The notes beneath the pieces were generated by a model that saw only the letters and a program-made list of their open reading frames with translations, did not search any database and was not told where the DNA came from. A stretch of 64,000 bases of DNA from Astropecten irregularis (taxonomy: Eukaryota > Echinodermata > Asteroidea > Paxillosida > Astropectinidae), in assembly GCA_963971285.1 (NCBI GenBank), contig OZ020249.1, positions 434,001-498,000 of the forward strand, given 5' to 3'. Made by a program: the position numbers and the translations under genes. Of the stretch, positions 32,415 through 47,400 are shown one piece after another (the first letter of the stretch is position 1; each line of letters opens with the position of its first letter).

Positions 32415-35400
32415 CTAATGTTTATGCAAATAATAAATTAACATATTCATGATTAAGTTCTGATGTCACTGGTTTTCTAATTAGTAATTGGTCAATCTCC
32501 ATTTTCATGAATAATGCAGTAATGCCCCAAGCTCAGTGTTTATGCAAATAATATAAAATGAATCAATAAATAACCACAAGGGAAAATGATTGAATTCAAA
32601 GTCATTGAGAAGTGAACTAAGAAAAAAATTGACTGGAGCGGGATTCGACCTAGTCTATGTGATAGATACACTCACCGTACAGCGAGAGAGCGTCTATCAC
32701 ATGTGTGCAGAATTCCTGATTAATTATGCAAACCAACCCAGCACTGACCGCTATAAGTTTTGACCAATCAGGGGGCATCTACTATCCTACCGTTTGGTGA
32801 GCGCGACTACCATGAAGATAGCTGCTGCCGCGCGGACGCGTGAAATTGACCAATCAGCATCCTCCATCACGATCCTGATGGAAATGTTCTGAAAACAGAT
32901 CTGATTGGCTGATGTGCTGCGTTGCATATAATTTGCATGCACGCATGTATCAGACGTTCGTACGTAGTGACACGGAGTAGAATGGGTGATACTCAGACTA
33001 GATTCGAACCAGTGACCTCCTGAATACCGTACCGGTGCTTTTACCAACTGATCCATCCAGCCCTATGTTGGTGTTCCCCTAATTGTCAACTATCTTTGTT
33101 CGTTTGCCAGTCAGAAGCCATGAAACCACTCACATACTACTATATCCCAGGGATCATTTAAGATACATGTAGCATTGGCAATGCTGCAACCTGAGAAACA
33201 TGGGGGATCACTCAAAACCTAACCATTCTGCAGAAAGTCCATGCTTAGCATAGCAAGAAAGATAACTCTCCCATGAAGTACGCTAACCGTAAGCCAAAAA
33301 ATCTGTTATCATGAGCGAAGAATTTTTTGCTTACGTTAATGAATTCCATGAAATGGGAGACTTTTAAGAACCGGTCTTCAAGCCAATAGTGCACGCGCAT
33401 GCAATTGTGAGCATCATGCCCGCGTTGTTTTGCGCCTGCGCTGTTGTGCATGTGCGTGCGCTGTTGACTTGAAGACCGGTTCTCAAAAGTCTCCCTTTGG
33501 GCAACGCGATTTCTGTACAAATTTCATGGAATCCGTTACTGAAATGGCCTAGCAAGAAATCCTATGCAACCTCATTATTATTCATTATTCATAAAGCAAG
33601 CATTCGAGAAAGAAACAGCATTCTGCAATGATCGGGTCCATACGTACCTTTGGTGGGTTCAATGCTGTCGTGATAGCATCACTCAGTAGTTCCTCCCTAC
33701 CAGAGTACCAATGATAGAAACGAGCTAGCATTGTACGGGACTGCTGGTTGGGATAAACTGACAGCCGTTTGATGATGGAACGACGCCACATGAAGGATGG
33801 AAGGGCTTCCTGTACCTCCATAGCAAGATCAACCTAGAATTATAGACAATCACAACCAAAAAACATGTAATACACACCAAATCTGCATACAAAGTAGTCT
33901 TGCTTCACGACATTATTGGTGTGGATACTCCAATCATTGACCGCCACGCACGTACATATGTACGTACAGGTGATCCGCACACACGTACACATGGAGCTAT
34001 CACTAATAACGTCTTGGGAATCATGTAAAATCTCCCCCCGAAAACGGGGGAGACACACTGCGCAAGTGTTGCTTTTGAACTCAGGCACAGCCAATTTACA
34101 TACACGACATGTCTGTGCATGCAGGCCAGTGCAGGTAATCAAACATATTCAACAGTGTGTCATGGAGACGACGTAACGAGGTGCATACGCAACTCACAGC
34201 CTTTACAGGACTCCCAAGATGTTGTTTTAGAGAGGTCTTTATGTACATGTGTACGTGCGTGCGGGTCAGTGAGTGGAATCAGTTTGTACGTTCCGGTAAT
34301 ATATAACGTCGTGAACCAAGACTACATACAAAGAAGCACAATGACCAATCAATAGACCTATTGCGCGACCGATGTTTACATGCCATCACGTGACGTATAG
34401 TGGGTATTTTGTCATCTCATTTGGCACAGAGCAACGATGGAAACATGCAAAGAAGAATGTGGATGATATAATAGTCTTCTTTGCTTGTTTCCACTGCTGT
34501 TCAGCACCAAATGAGATGAAAAATTTCCCACTATAAGTCACATGATGGCATTGGTCGCTTAATTGGTCTATCATAATCATTCTAATCATTAAATATATAA
34601 CTGAGGATGGGACCTTAGGGAGACTTTCCCATAGGGTCATGCACAAACTTTACTTACCTATTTCTAAACATCCTCTAAACCAATGAACTTTAAATTGACA
34701 TGTGTTCATATTGAGAGCATTCTCTGTCCACTATTAAAATATGGACAGCAAAAATGTCTTTAAAAGGGAGCTGATACCTTAGGGAAACATCAAAAAGTCT
34801 CTCCAAGTCCTGATGTCTCCATAATGTCCACTTTTAGATGCTAACCTGTCTCCCTAATACCATATTTGTAAAAATAGCTCTAAACTTTGTAATCGAAAAG
34901 TGAACAAAGAAAAATTGACTGGAGCGGGATTCAAACCGGCGACATCCTGAATACAGTACAGGCGCTCTACCAACTGAGCCATCCAGCTTGAAAACTTTGT
35001 TGAAATAAATTTAGAAAAAAAAGAAGAAAGGTTTTTTTTTAATTGCCCTAAGTAAAGCAGATGCACATTTTTCCTTTGAAAAGCAACAGAATAGTCTGGT
35101 ACCACTGACCTGCATTCCAAGACGTTGCAATTTGGCTTGTTGCTGGACTTCTTTAATGTCATCAACGGCTAGACCAACCTAAGGCCACCAAAATAAAATT
35201 GTCATAAATCTCATTTGTCCATTGCAAGAATCATCCATTTCATTCATTCATTATTATTACAAATGTATTGTCCATGTAAATACATACATAGAAATTGAGT
35301 TTCCACTTGAACACATTACAAATAATTATAAAAAAAAAAATCATCAAATAACCACAAGGGAAACTGACTGAATTTTAAAGTCATTGAAAAGATAACAAAG

Positions 35401-38400
35401 AAATATTGACTGGAGTGGGATTCGAACCGGCAACCTCTTTAATAACAAATAAAAAGGCAACAATCATCTATACACGATAAGGATACACACATCTATTATA
35501 GTTACCTGGGTAAAATGCAGAATAAAACAGAATCAAAGTTAATATAAGTTGCACTATTTCACAGAGTGGACACAGTTTCACGTGAACACAGAATTACTTC
35601 TACACTTTGACAATAGTCTACCGGTTGGAATTTCTATTAAAAATGTGTATAGCATTCAAGATGAATGATGCTGTTATATGTTTTACTCATTTGAAAACAC
35701 TCTCTTCTAGACAATTACTGAGTAATTTCAAGTGATGTTTGAAACAAAACAAAAATCTGATAAATTGACTGACCAGTAAATTCATGATGATAATTGACAT
35801 GATGATGACAAAGATAACGAAGACCGAGTAGGTTACACCAGCATAGTAGACCTCAGCTAAGAAGAGTTCATTATCAGCTAAACCAATTCTACCGACGCCC
35901 AAATAGTCCAGGGTGTGAAAGATGCTCGTGTATTCAAACTCGCCAATCATCATGACGAATGTCTTGAACAAGGCGAAGTGGACCCGGTGGAATGATTCCT
36001 GTTGGACGAAGAAACCAGATCACAAGCTCGATGAAAACGCTCTTAGTTTAAAGGTACAGTACAGGATTGGTAACATACCCAAACAGAAATGTTCGCAGAT
36101 TTACATATAACTTTCAGGATATGAAGATGGTGCTGGTAGAAACAAACCATTAAAATATTTCCACCTGAAATGCTGTATTTATCCAGAAATTAGTCAAACA
36201 AAGACCGAAAACAGTTTTGATCTCGGGGTAAGATCAAAACCATTCATTGTGTTTATAAGAAAAATTGAGTCTGGTTTCTCTATTTCCTCAAAACTCAAAA
36301 CCGATAGCCTGGCAAAATGTGTAGGCCCGTAAACATTCACGCAGATAATCACACTTATTTGGGTCGTGATTTGAATCGTTAAAAAAAGCTTTTTTTATTT
36401 TAGCGTGAACACAAATAATTGCACTAACAGGGTTGACAATTTGGCCAACACTTTTATTGGTGAGCACTTTTTTCTTATCTCTTATATGCTTTATTTATCT
36501 ACAGTGCTACGCAAGTTCTCCAGTTTCATAAAAACAAATCATGCTATTTTGGTGTCCGTGAACGAGCCTTGTGTGGACTGGTGTCTAATAATCCTGGCCG
36601 GTAAACAAGAAAATGATCTGAAGGGGTGAAGGTACCTGATTCTGGAGTAGGGAGTAGAAGGCCAAGCCAAAGGCGATGATGAACAAGAAGAAGACAATGG
36701 CAAACTGGAGGAAGGTCTTCAAGACATCTGAACAACAATAAACAAACAAACAAAAAATACTCAATGCTTAATGCTTTGTCAATACTCAGTCAGCAAGGTA
36801 GTATCATACTTTGGTAGCATACCGAAACAGAAATCTTCACAGATTTACCTATAACTTACAGGGTATAAAGATGGTGATGGTAGAAACATACTGTGAAATC
36901 GTTCTGCCCGAAATGGTGTATTTAGCCAATAAAGAGTAAAAACAAAGACCCAAAACAGTTTTGATCTCGAGGTTATCAAAACTCCTGTGAATAGATTGGG
37001 CACCGTGTGAGACTAAAAATTAAAAGATGACTGTTACTGTAACTTTCTAACCCATGAATTTGCATTTCTTTTACAAAAACCGAAGTGTGAAGTTACCTTT
37101 AACAGTCATTAATTAATAAACACCGGACATTTACACTTTAAATCTTAACCCTCTGCACTTACCACTACCACACAAGACAAAAGCTGCTTACCACATATTA
37201 CCACAGTCTCCACAGGGGGATTGGATCATAAGCCATGCATTACAGACGACACTGTGATGTATTGTGGTATTCAGAATACCATTCTTACCACAAGAAAAAC
37301 CATGTATGGTAAACTGTGGTATGAAAGTTAGTGATAGGGTTATACCATAATTTTCGGAATAGGCCGCATGGATTATAAGCCGCAGCATATAAAAATCATG
37401 AAAATTAAGATTTAAAGTTACTGTATTAGCCGCAATGGTTTATAAGCCGCACCTGAGCGGACAATGCGTAGCATTTATCAGTCACGCGGCCGCAACACAT
37501 GCACATAAGGAAAGGTTCGGCCCATGTTCTGCAGGGACAGCGAGAGGACAACTTTGATGGTTTTGACTTGTGAAGCATGACATGCCTACAAAAAACTCTT
37601 TTCAGAGCCACATATTTTCAAAAAAGAGATAATTTTCAATAATGAAAAAGAGGAGACTTCACTTTTCTCAGTTCTATTCTTTTCCTTTCTGTGTCGTGTG
37701 AGTTATTTTCATTTAAATATTATTATACTTTACAAGAGGAACAAAATTCTGAAGAAATAATGATCCTGAATTTCCCATCCTCGAATCCGATATGAGTGAA
37801 ATCAGTTCGCTTTCAAGTCACAACCCTAATGTTGGTTTTATTCTTCAGATGTTGCCATATTAGCCGCCCGCAATATTAGCCGCAGAGACATTTTTCAGGC
37901 TGAGAATCAACACATATTCCGAAAATTACTGTAGTAAAAACTAATCAATACAGACAATTTGACAACACTTCACACGATTGTAACTACAATTTGCATATTA
38001 GCAACTTAACCAAACTTGTAGATGAAAGTTCATCATTACCTGTGAACATGACGATGTAAATTCCAAACTGCGGAAATTTCCTCAAGAATAGGATGAGATT
38101 GATCCAGGCCAGAAAAACAGCAACGGCCCCACACTGCCACTGCCACGACTGAAAGGTACAGAAACAATGGAGGAATCTTTTAAAGGTACTATCATACTTT
38201 GGTAGCATAACAAAACAGAAATCTTCACAGATTTACCTATAACTTACAGGGTATAAAGATGGTGACAGTAGAAACATACCGTTAAAATATTTCCGCCTGA
38301 AATGCTGTATTTATCCAGAAAAAAGTCAAACCAATTGACCAAAAAAAAAACCCATCATGATCTCCGAAAGATAAAAAAAAACCTGTGAAAAGATTTTTAA

Positions 38401-41400
38401 AATAAGTGGGCACCGTATGAGACACAAAAATGTCTTGCCCAATAAAACAAAACACCGTTAAGAATTTCATTTGATATTCATGGTCAGTGAACAACAGCCA
38501 AAGAAAAATCACAGGTGATACACAGCACATGGAAATTTGGTTGTTAACCCTGTTTTTATGAAGACAGAAATGTTTTGCTTAGCAAATTTTTGTGCTAAGC
38601 AGTGCTGAGAAATTGGCCCCTGGTACCAGGCATGCAACTTGGATTTAACAAAAAACGAGGAAATTCCAATCTTTACCATACTTTGTACAGTGTTTTCCAC
38701 TTTTCAATGGCATAAGAGTGAAGTAATAAAAAAAGAGGAAATCAGCTGATCTGAGTGTAACCGAGACAGTGGTGGAGAGTTCTTGGAAAAAGGACAATAG
38801 GGATAGACTGCCAAGTTCTTTCATGCGTGCCAGAGTTTGCGAAATTTATTTACATTCACCAGAAACTAACGACAGTCAGAATTACAGAATGGACGTCGCA
38901 AAATTCTGCATTTTCTTGCGTCTTGTACCAGTTCTCAGCCCCGATGTACACTTATATACTAGTGATAGCGATCAAGAACTGATGCTGGAAAATGACTGTG
39001 ACAAGACTGTGACATTGATCACTTGGATCACCGAAGTGATTGGTATGAGACCAAAAGTTGGAATGACACTCATAAGGTAGGGATATATGTTCAGGGCGGT
39101 GGCCGGCCGAAATTCCAAGGAGGTAACAATGGAAAGGGAGTCAAGCAGGGGAGGGCAATGCAGGTCAGAGATAAAGGAGGGGATGAATATGTATGAAGGG
39201 GATAATAGGTAGGGAGGAGTGGAGTGGGGAGACCAGGGACAAAGGGCTAATGAATATGGAAAGGAGTCAAGGGTGGTGGGTAAGGTAGGTTCAGGTTGCT
39301 AGGCAACAGAGGGCTGGGTGGTCAAATGGAATATAAGGTTGAGGGGAAGGTCAAGGTATGGGCCAGGTGACCTCTTCAAGTCGACTGGTCACACGAGGAA
39401 AAGTTGCATGTCTGTGGTACCCGCTTCTTAGTGGTTGGTAACCAGCTTAATTTGTGTGCCACTGCTTATTCTGCTTTAACTGGTAACCCGATCTCCTTTC
39501 ACTGGAACCTCGCCCAGACCACACGTCCATAATATTTCTAAGAGATAATCTATAGCAACGAGGATTTATCTTCGTACCAATCTCAGCATGACACAGTTCA
39601 TCTCAGCGGACATCGCGCAAGCCTCAGCGGTCGTAGTCATTCCGTAGGGGTAGTAGATTCCAGACAGGGGTAGGACAAAGAGAACAGACAGTACGTAGAT
39701 AGCCCACTCCAGTAGGTTGACCCAACCGATGTAGTTCAGCTTCTGGTGGTAAAACTGGACAACCTGCAGAGCAAAGAAAAGCAAACAAACAAACAGAGTA
39801 ACTGACAAACAGCTTGACACAAGGCTAGGGCCCTTCTCCAAACCTTGGCTCCGGCTCAGGCTCCCGCGCTGTCATCCATATGTTGAAAATATAGGTTGTG
39901 GCTTTTCATTGAAGCTGAATCTCTGTTTTCTCGCTCAAAATTCTTCCAAACCGCAGCCAAAAGTCTCTATTTTGATACCCATTATTTTAGAATGGATTCA
40001 CAAATGGAGCCGGAGCTGGAGCTGGAGCCGGAGCCGGAGCCGGAGCCTGAGCTAGAGCCGTGGTTTGGAAAATGCCCTAGCAGTCCGCAGCCAGAAGATT
40101 GAGCTATGTTGGGATGCTGTTGCCTAGTGTGGGGTGCCGTGGCCTAGTGGTCTGGCGCGTCTGAAGATCTTATGGTCAATCTAAGGATTATGGGTTCGAA
40201 TCCAGTCAGGGGTTGTGGTGCTTGTATTAAAAGCAAGACGCTTTGTCACATATTGCTCACAGGAGCAAATGGGGACTGGTACGCACCTGTGAGGGTAGAG
40301 ATGGCTTTTTGCTTGTGCGATTAGGGTAGCCCCAGGGAGTTGAGATGGTTTCAGGAATGCTTATAACCCAATGACGACTAGGGATAACAACGTAGGTGCC
40401 TTGAGCAGGTTCCTGGATACGTGCGGCATAGTCCAACCAACATCATGAGCCGCTGAACAATTTATCGTTCTCTGACTGATGAACGACCTCTTTTCTAGAA
40501 TTTTCTCAGGTTATTTGCTTAATTCTCCTGGAGACGGCCAGAGCATACTTGCTGAAACGTTGAGTTAACCTGCTCTTTTCAGAGCCACCCAAACTCATAA
40601 AAGAGTATAATATATGTCTTATGGTGTTATCGCAAATCAATAACCTTATGTATTTCTGCCATTCATAGGGCATGCAATGGGCATGTACAATATTGGTAAC
40701 AAACCAAAACAGAAATATTCACATATTTATGTATAACTTTAATGACGGTTATAGTAGAAACATTATGTGAACATTTTTCTGCCTGAAATTTTGTATTTAT
40801 CCAGAAAAGAGTAAAGCCAAACACCAAAACATGTTTGATCTTGATAAAAATGAGACAGCTATTCCTACAAAAATTGGTGTAACAAAAATTGGTGTTTTTA
40901 GTCGTTTTCTACTGTTTCCAATGATCAAATGAGCTGAAAATTCCACAGGTTTGTTTTTATTCCATGACAAATATTGAACTATGAGCTGTCACCTTTACCA
41001 ATGTTGTATATGCCTTTTTTGTCTAACTTTTAGTTTGCCATCTTTTCACCCAAAGATAAGGAATGCAGGTTTTTACTGGGGAAAATCCAAGAGGGAAAAT
41101 ACCTCTTTCAGTATGTTGATTCCGGAGAGTACGATGATAACCCAGTGTCCAACATTGCCAAACAGGAAGTGGGTAACCGTGGAGAAACCCTGCTCCCATC
41201 TTTGCATCCCGTCAGCCACCCACTCAAAGGTACCAGCCGACTCGTTGATCCTGTAGTAGAACGAGGGAGGATTGGTCGTCACATAGCCTAAAAAAAAGAT
41301 GACAACATAAATATGTCTGTTAGAATTCCACTCCTACTACACCAATTCAGTGGGCCACGCCCCTTGACTAATTGACCAATCACAACGCATGACAAATTAA

Positions 41401-44400
41401 GTAGGATTTGACGCTTAGCATGGTGGAAGTCACGTAATAAGGAAAGGTTTGCGGAGACACCATGTATAATCTCTTTATAGATGTGTGATTCTGAAAAGAA
41501 CTGGTGAGAAGTTGATCTCGACAAATTGCCACCATTTTATCCAACAATAGCGTTACACTTTTCGTTGCGTTTACTTTTGTTTCTTATGTACAATACAATT
41601 TGAAAATTGTAATTTTGCAAACTCGAGTTTTATCCTTAACCATGGTTAGCGTTGTTTATTTTCATTGCAATCATGACTTTCGATGCCCTGGCAAGAGCTC
41701 AGAGAAAATGTAAATTTTTGGCGTTTTCCAAAACAAATGGAGAGAAATGCTTTCGGTGGTTGAGAGTGTGCAGCACGTGTGGGCGATCGCGACAATTTGT
41801 GAGCATGTGTGCCGTTGCTTGGCTGTTGCTACGGTGGGCATGACCTAATGGATTAGTGTATTCCTCCCAGTAAACCTTTATAGACTTGTTCCATGGATGG
41901 TTTGGGATAATAAGGGAGTCAGATATAGCAATGGCGGATCAGAGGGGTACAAACATGACAAACTGAGGGTGAAATTCAAATTTCCCACTTGTCAACATAA
42001 CACCTAGACTGAATATCACCCATTCTTCTCCGTGCAACTACGTACAAACTTCTGATACATGCGTGCGTGCAAATTTTATGCAACACGGCACATCAGCCAA
42101 TCAGATCTGTTTTTAGAACATTTTCGTCAGGATCGTGATCGTGAGAATGTTAATTGGTCAATTTCGCACGTCCGCGCAGCAGCAATCTTTGTGATAGACG
42201 CGCTCGCCAAACGGTATGATAGTAGATGCCCCTTGATTGGTCAAAAGTTGGAGAGGTCAGTCAGTGCTGGGTTGGTTTGCATAATTAATCAGGAAATCTG
42301 CATGCATGTGATAGACGCTCGCTTGCTCTAGGTACGATGAGTGTGTCTATAACATAGACTACATAACACCTGGGGAAAATTTCACGGCCCTGCTTAGCAC
42401 AAAAATTTGCTAACCATCAAATTTCTGTCTTGACAAAAAACACGGTTAACAACCAAATTTCCATGTGTTGTGTATCGCTTGGAATTGTTCTTGTTCTTGG
42501 TGTTGAATGAAGAAACAAATGACATTTTTAATGCTGGTTTGTTTTATTGAGCAAGACATTTTGTGCTAAGCAGGGCCATATTCCATACAGATACAGCCGC
42601 TAAGCACAACGATATACACTTAGCATGAAAAGGGGAAGGCTATTGTAGCCTTGCTCTCTTACCAGTAAGGAACACCAGGAAAAGAGCATAGAACAACAGG
42701 GAACTGTAGTAGAAGAATCGACCGTAGCTATCCCACTTATGCTGCATGAGGCTTGTCACCAGAGGATGACCGAGCAACTCGTCTCTTTTGGAATTCACCT
42801 GAAAATATACGCAAACAAACAAACAGGCCCAGTCAGTGGTTGAAGGAAAAAGCCCCTTACACTGTAACTAATTTAGGCTGCATATGAATCTGTTGTCTAG
42901 AGCTAGATCTAGGTCTTTGCTCCATTGGAAATACATGAAGACACCTAGACAATAGACCTAGCCGTAGCTCTGGAAGCCCGTTTCGGACACAGCCATAGCT
43001 AGAAATGCAAACCGTGTAAAGTACATGCCATTCACCTGAAGGCTTCAGCATTCTCCTGACCATGGCCATAGTGTACTGGGGCCAATTTCATAGACCTGCT
43101 GAAGCACCAACATTATGCTGAAGTGCCAAAAACGTTTGTATTTAATAAAATCAGTACATGTAAAACTCCTTGTGAATGTTATGCTCAGCAAACAATGGCC
43201 GAATACAAGTCAAAAGCAGTAAACATCACATGAAAATTTGGTTAGTTTGATCAAGGAAGACTTTTCATGCTTAAACAAATTTTGTGCTTAAGCAGCTCTA
43301 TGAAATAGACCCCTGATCGGTAATCATGTTTGATCAAGGAAGACTTTTCATGCTTAAGCAAATTTTGTGCTTTAAAGCAGGTTTATGAAATTGGCCCCTG
43401 GCCAGATCATAAAATGTACTTCTTTTCAGAAACAGAAAGTTAAAAAAATATAGAAAGTACCGGTAAATCACTATAAACAGCAAACCCCTTTCCTTTTGTT
43501 CTTCAACCATGAATAGCTGTAAATCCAGTATGACGAGAATTGCTTTTAAAAAGACCACAACATTGGACTGTACCATTATTGTCAGAGGGTGGTTTTTCCT
43601 CAGCACTTCCGAGCTCGCCGTGTATGTCGCTGCATGGTTGGTCAACCTGCCGTTTTCCAAGAAAGGACTGCTTTCATCTGACCCTCCAGACACCTCAGAT
43701 ACATTGTCTGAAACAAGAAATTGAGAATAAATCGGACCAGTGAGTATACCCATCAAAACAATGCCCTCCAAAAAAAAAACTGCAAAAAAAAAAGAAGTGC
43801 ATGTTACCCTAACACTACGTGAACTGACAGTAACACTTTCTATAGTTTTGCAGTTACCAACGCCACAGACATTTCTTTGTACTCAAAACATTTCAAAACA
43901 TGACGGTCAACAGAGTTCTAAAACTACATTTTCAGTAATATGCAAATTAGGCTTGCTGTTCACCGGCGTGAATGAGCACTGTATAGCCCTATCAGTGCTT
44001 GTTGAGTGCACATGGAAAAATCATGCGCTGGCTCAGGTGGGATTCGAACCCACGACCTCCTGCTTACTAGTACACATGTCATACTTCTAAGCCACCGAGC
44101 TAGCTGGGGTCAGCAGGGTGAATCAAATGTTCAGTATCAGAACAGCTACCATTGGATTAATCGAAAACACTGAAGTACAAAAAATGACAAGATCAGCATT
44201 TTTCACAAACAAATAATTACTAATGAGGTACATTAGCATCTAAATGTGGACATTAGGGAGACATCGGGACTTAGGGAGACTTTTCAATATCAAAAAGTTG
44301 CTTTTGAGAGAAAAAAACAGGTTAAAACCTTGGACCCAGTATGCAATGTATCATGTGCACTGTTACCTGCTTAGCAGCTGATTCTCAAGTTATTATTTTT

Positions 44401-47400
44401 GCTGAGCATAAAATTCTGCTAAGCAGTTTTTTCCTGTTAAGCAGGTCAATGATACAAGGACCGATACGGAAAAACATCAGCTATGAGGAATGAAACACTG
44501 AATCTACACCTACCATATATACAACACAAAATATGAATACGACCATGGCATAAATGTTAGCACAGACTGTAACTGACTACCAGTAATGCTACCATATCTA
44601 CAGCCAATTACATTTATAATAAGGAGGTGTATATTTTGACGGCACCGCCATTCTTCCTGCAACACTATTTATACCTTCCCTTAATCTGATTGGCCAATTT
44701 GCAGTAAATCCTTCAGGCAGGAATGTCGGCCTATCTTTGGCAAAATTATGTTTTATAGAAAAAGAAAGCCAGCATGATTGAGAAAGAGCCAATGAAAAGA
44801 ATGTTGGTGCCGGCAAAATATACACATCCTTCGATCATGATTTCTCAAAACTTCATGTTAGGAATGAAAAATCAAATGGCAAAAATACCAAATGTTTGAA
44901 ATTACTTCCGAACGAGAGCACTTTACAACTGCTAATTCTACCATCAAACACACACAATTAGAACGATATAAATTGCAGGGCAATGTGTGGCAAGTCAACA
45001 GGTATTTGCAACAATGTACATTTGTCCCAATAATTTGTCATTTTTCTAAAACACCAATTTCAATATTGTGAGTTTCAGACATGTCTTGGAACGAATTGAT
45101 CAAAATTCCCCCACTCTCAAAAACAGAAACTCCCAAAGCAACAATATTTCACTTCATAACATCGGCAGTTGGAGGGTAATCTATCATAAATTCAAGGACT
45201 TCTGTTACCTGGGAAATTCTCAATGTGTTGGTAATATTTACTAGCTCCTGACGACGCATTCAGAAGAAAGTAAAAACAAACATAATCTTCCATGCAATCA
45301 AATGAAGGAACCAAACGGGTCAAAGAAAATTTGTCGAAAGTTCAAAACATCACAAAAGGTATAAGAACCAGGGGTTGATTTCACAAAGCCCTGCGATCGA
45401 TCGTAACTCAAGTTACGAAGGATAACCCATCGCAGGGGACCTATCCCACGTAGGCCTTCAATGCATCAAAAGTCCTAAGATTGAAAGTAAGTTACGATGA
45501 GTTTGGTGAAATCAACCCCAGATGTCTGAAATTGAGTCTGAGGTTGAAAATTGTTTTGAGAAAGAAATAAATAAACATAGTTCGAAATGTAACTCACTGC
45601 AACAACAATTTCTCATCCATAAAATAAGGAAAAGAAACAATATTAAGAACGAAAAATAGGAAGTAAAAAGTAAACATTCAGAGAATACTAAGGTTACTAT
45701 TAAAACTGAAGTACACAGCAAGGAAAAATTAACAAAGTTTGAATGAAAATGTCATTTAATAGAAAAAAGAAAACCACTCTGTGTTCATTTTTCCAGCTGT
45801 TACTGAGCAGTGGTAACACATATTTATCCAGAAGTATAACAACTGAAAAACCCAAAGATTTGGGTGGATAATTCAACTTCGATATTGCCACAGCAGGGCC
45901 CAATTTCATGGAATCTGTTACCGTAAGCAACAATTCTTCGCTTATGATACAGACTTTTTGCTTACGGTTAGCGTATTTCACAGGAGAGTTGTTTCTTGCT
46001 ACGCTACGCAAGGACTTTTTGCAGAATGCACATGACAGCGCGTTAGCAGAAAACAAAAATCAATGTTAGCCTAGAAAAGGCCGTAGAATTTAATGTTTGG
46101 AAATAAACGGAGCCACCCGTGGCGTGACTTAAGGAAAACGGCACCCGGGGCAACCACTACAATTGCGCCCCTACTTCCAACTTCTGATGCAAATGACAAA
46201 AGAAAATCAGATAATTTAAAATTGAAATCTCTCTTTCTTTGCTCAAACTTCATCGGATTAGATTTCAAATAACTGAACAGCTCCCTTTTTGTTTGCCTTT
46301 GCGTTTTTTTGGTGGTGCCCCTGTTGCCCCACGCTAGTTACACTACTGGCATGACTGGGAGCCACACACATTGTTATCAGTTGACTGTTAAGTATATTCA
46401 AACAGGTGTTGAGGTCAATCTATGACCTATGATGTCATCAAGTACATGTGTATGGAGTAGGGCTGTGCATTCACGGGTAATTTTGGACCCGAGTACCCTT
46501 TGCCCAAACGGGCGGGTACCCGGGTACCCGCGATATAATATAAAACATAAGAAATTAAGAACCCGGAAGTATGTTGCGTAATGGCCGTTGGTGAGTACCG
46601 TATCGGGGCTCCAAGCCAGGCGTGCTAAAAAATTACCAGACCTTCCCCAAAACACCCCGACCTTTAGCGGATTTCGGCTTTTTTTAGGGGTGCCAAATTT
46701 TAGTTTACGCTGTTTCTACCGACATGACAGGCCAAGCAAAAGTTAGCGTGATCTTTTTTTCCGACATCGAACACAGACATCAAACACGATGTATGCATTG
46801 TCAGTGTTGTTATTTCGTTGCGTGTTCCCCGTAAAATATTCTGACCACCCCGTAAATCGCATTTTCCTGATCAGCTAAATCTTACTTGAAATTTCAGTCG
46901 GTAATTTTGTCCAGTTGGCCAATTAGAAGAAACACACTTTTCACGTACATGTGCTAGATCTTAAGAAATAACGTGAGAAAAATTACTAGGGCGACAAACG
47001 CATTATTAAGAAGTAATCACGATGCATTGTGCACATGGTCAGCATGGTAATCCCGAATGTTCCATGACTGGTATCCGCCCCACACACGGCAACGCGTAAT
47101 AGCCACGATGTCAAAACAACGTGCACCAGTCTCGACCACGTGTGGGCAGGAAGACTACATACTGTATACACCGTACGTACTGTGTGTGTGCACGGTGTAG
47201 GCTCGGTCGGTTCCGATGGTCTGCCGTACGCGGTAGGATTTTTGATTTTTGGTCGGTACATGTAGGCCTACATCGCGGCCGGGGTGCGTCGCGTTGTCGG
47301 GTACCGTAGATCGCGGCCAGACTGCGTCGATAATTGTGGCTCGCTGCCGGCTTCGGTACAGATTTGCGGTAAATAATCTGCTTTTGACATTGCAAAAAAC

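Noticed and set aside
34905-34992. Functional tRNA gene
   Set aside because: A and B boxes are present, but the anticodon loop lacks U33 and the acceptor stem is imperfect; several diverged copies with shared flanks indicate a SINE.
43740-44090. 116-codon plus-strand ORF
   Set aside because: Runs through a tRNA-like SINE and intron sequence opposite TRPA1; no domain recognised.
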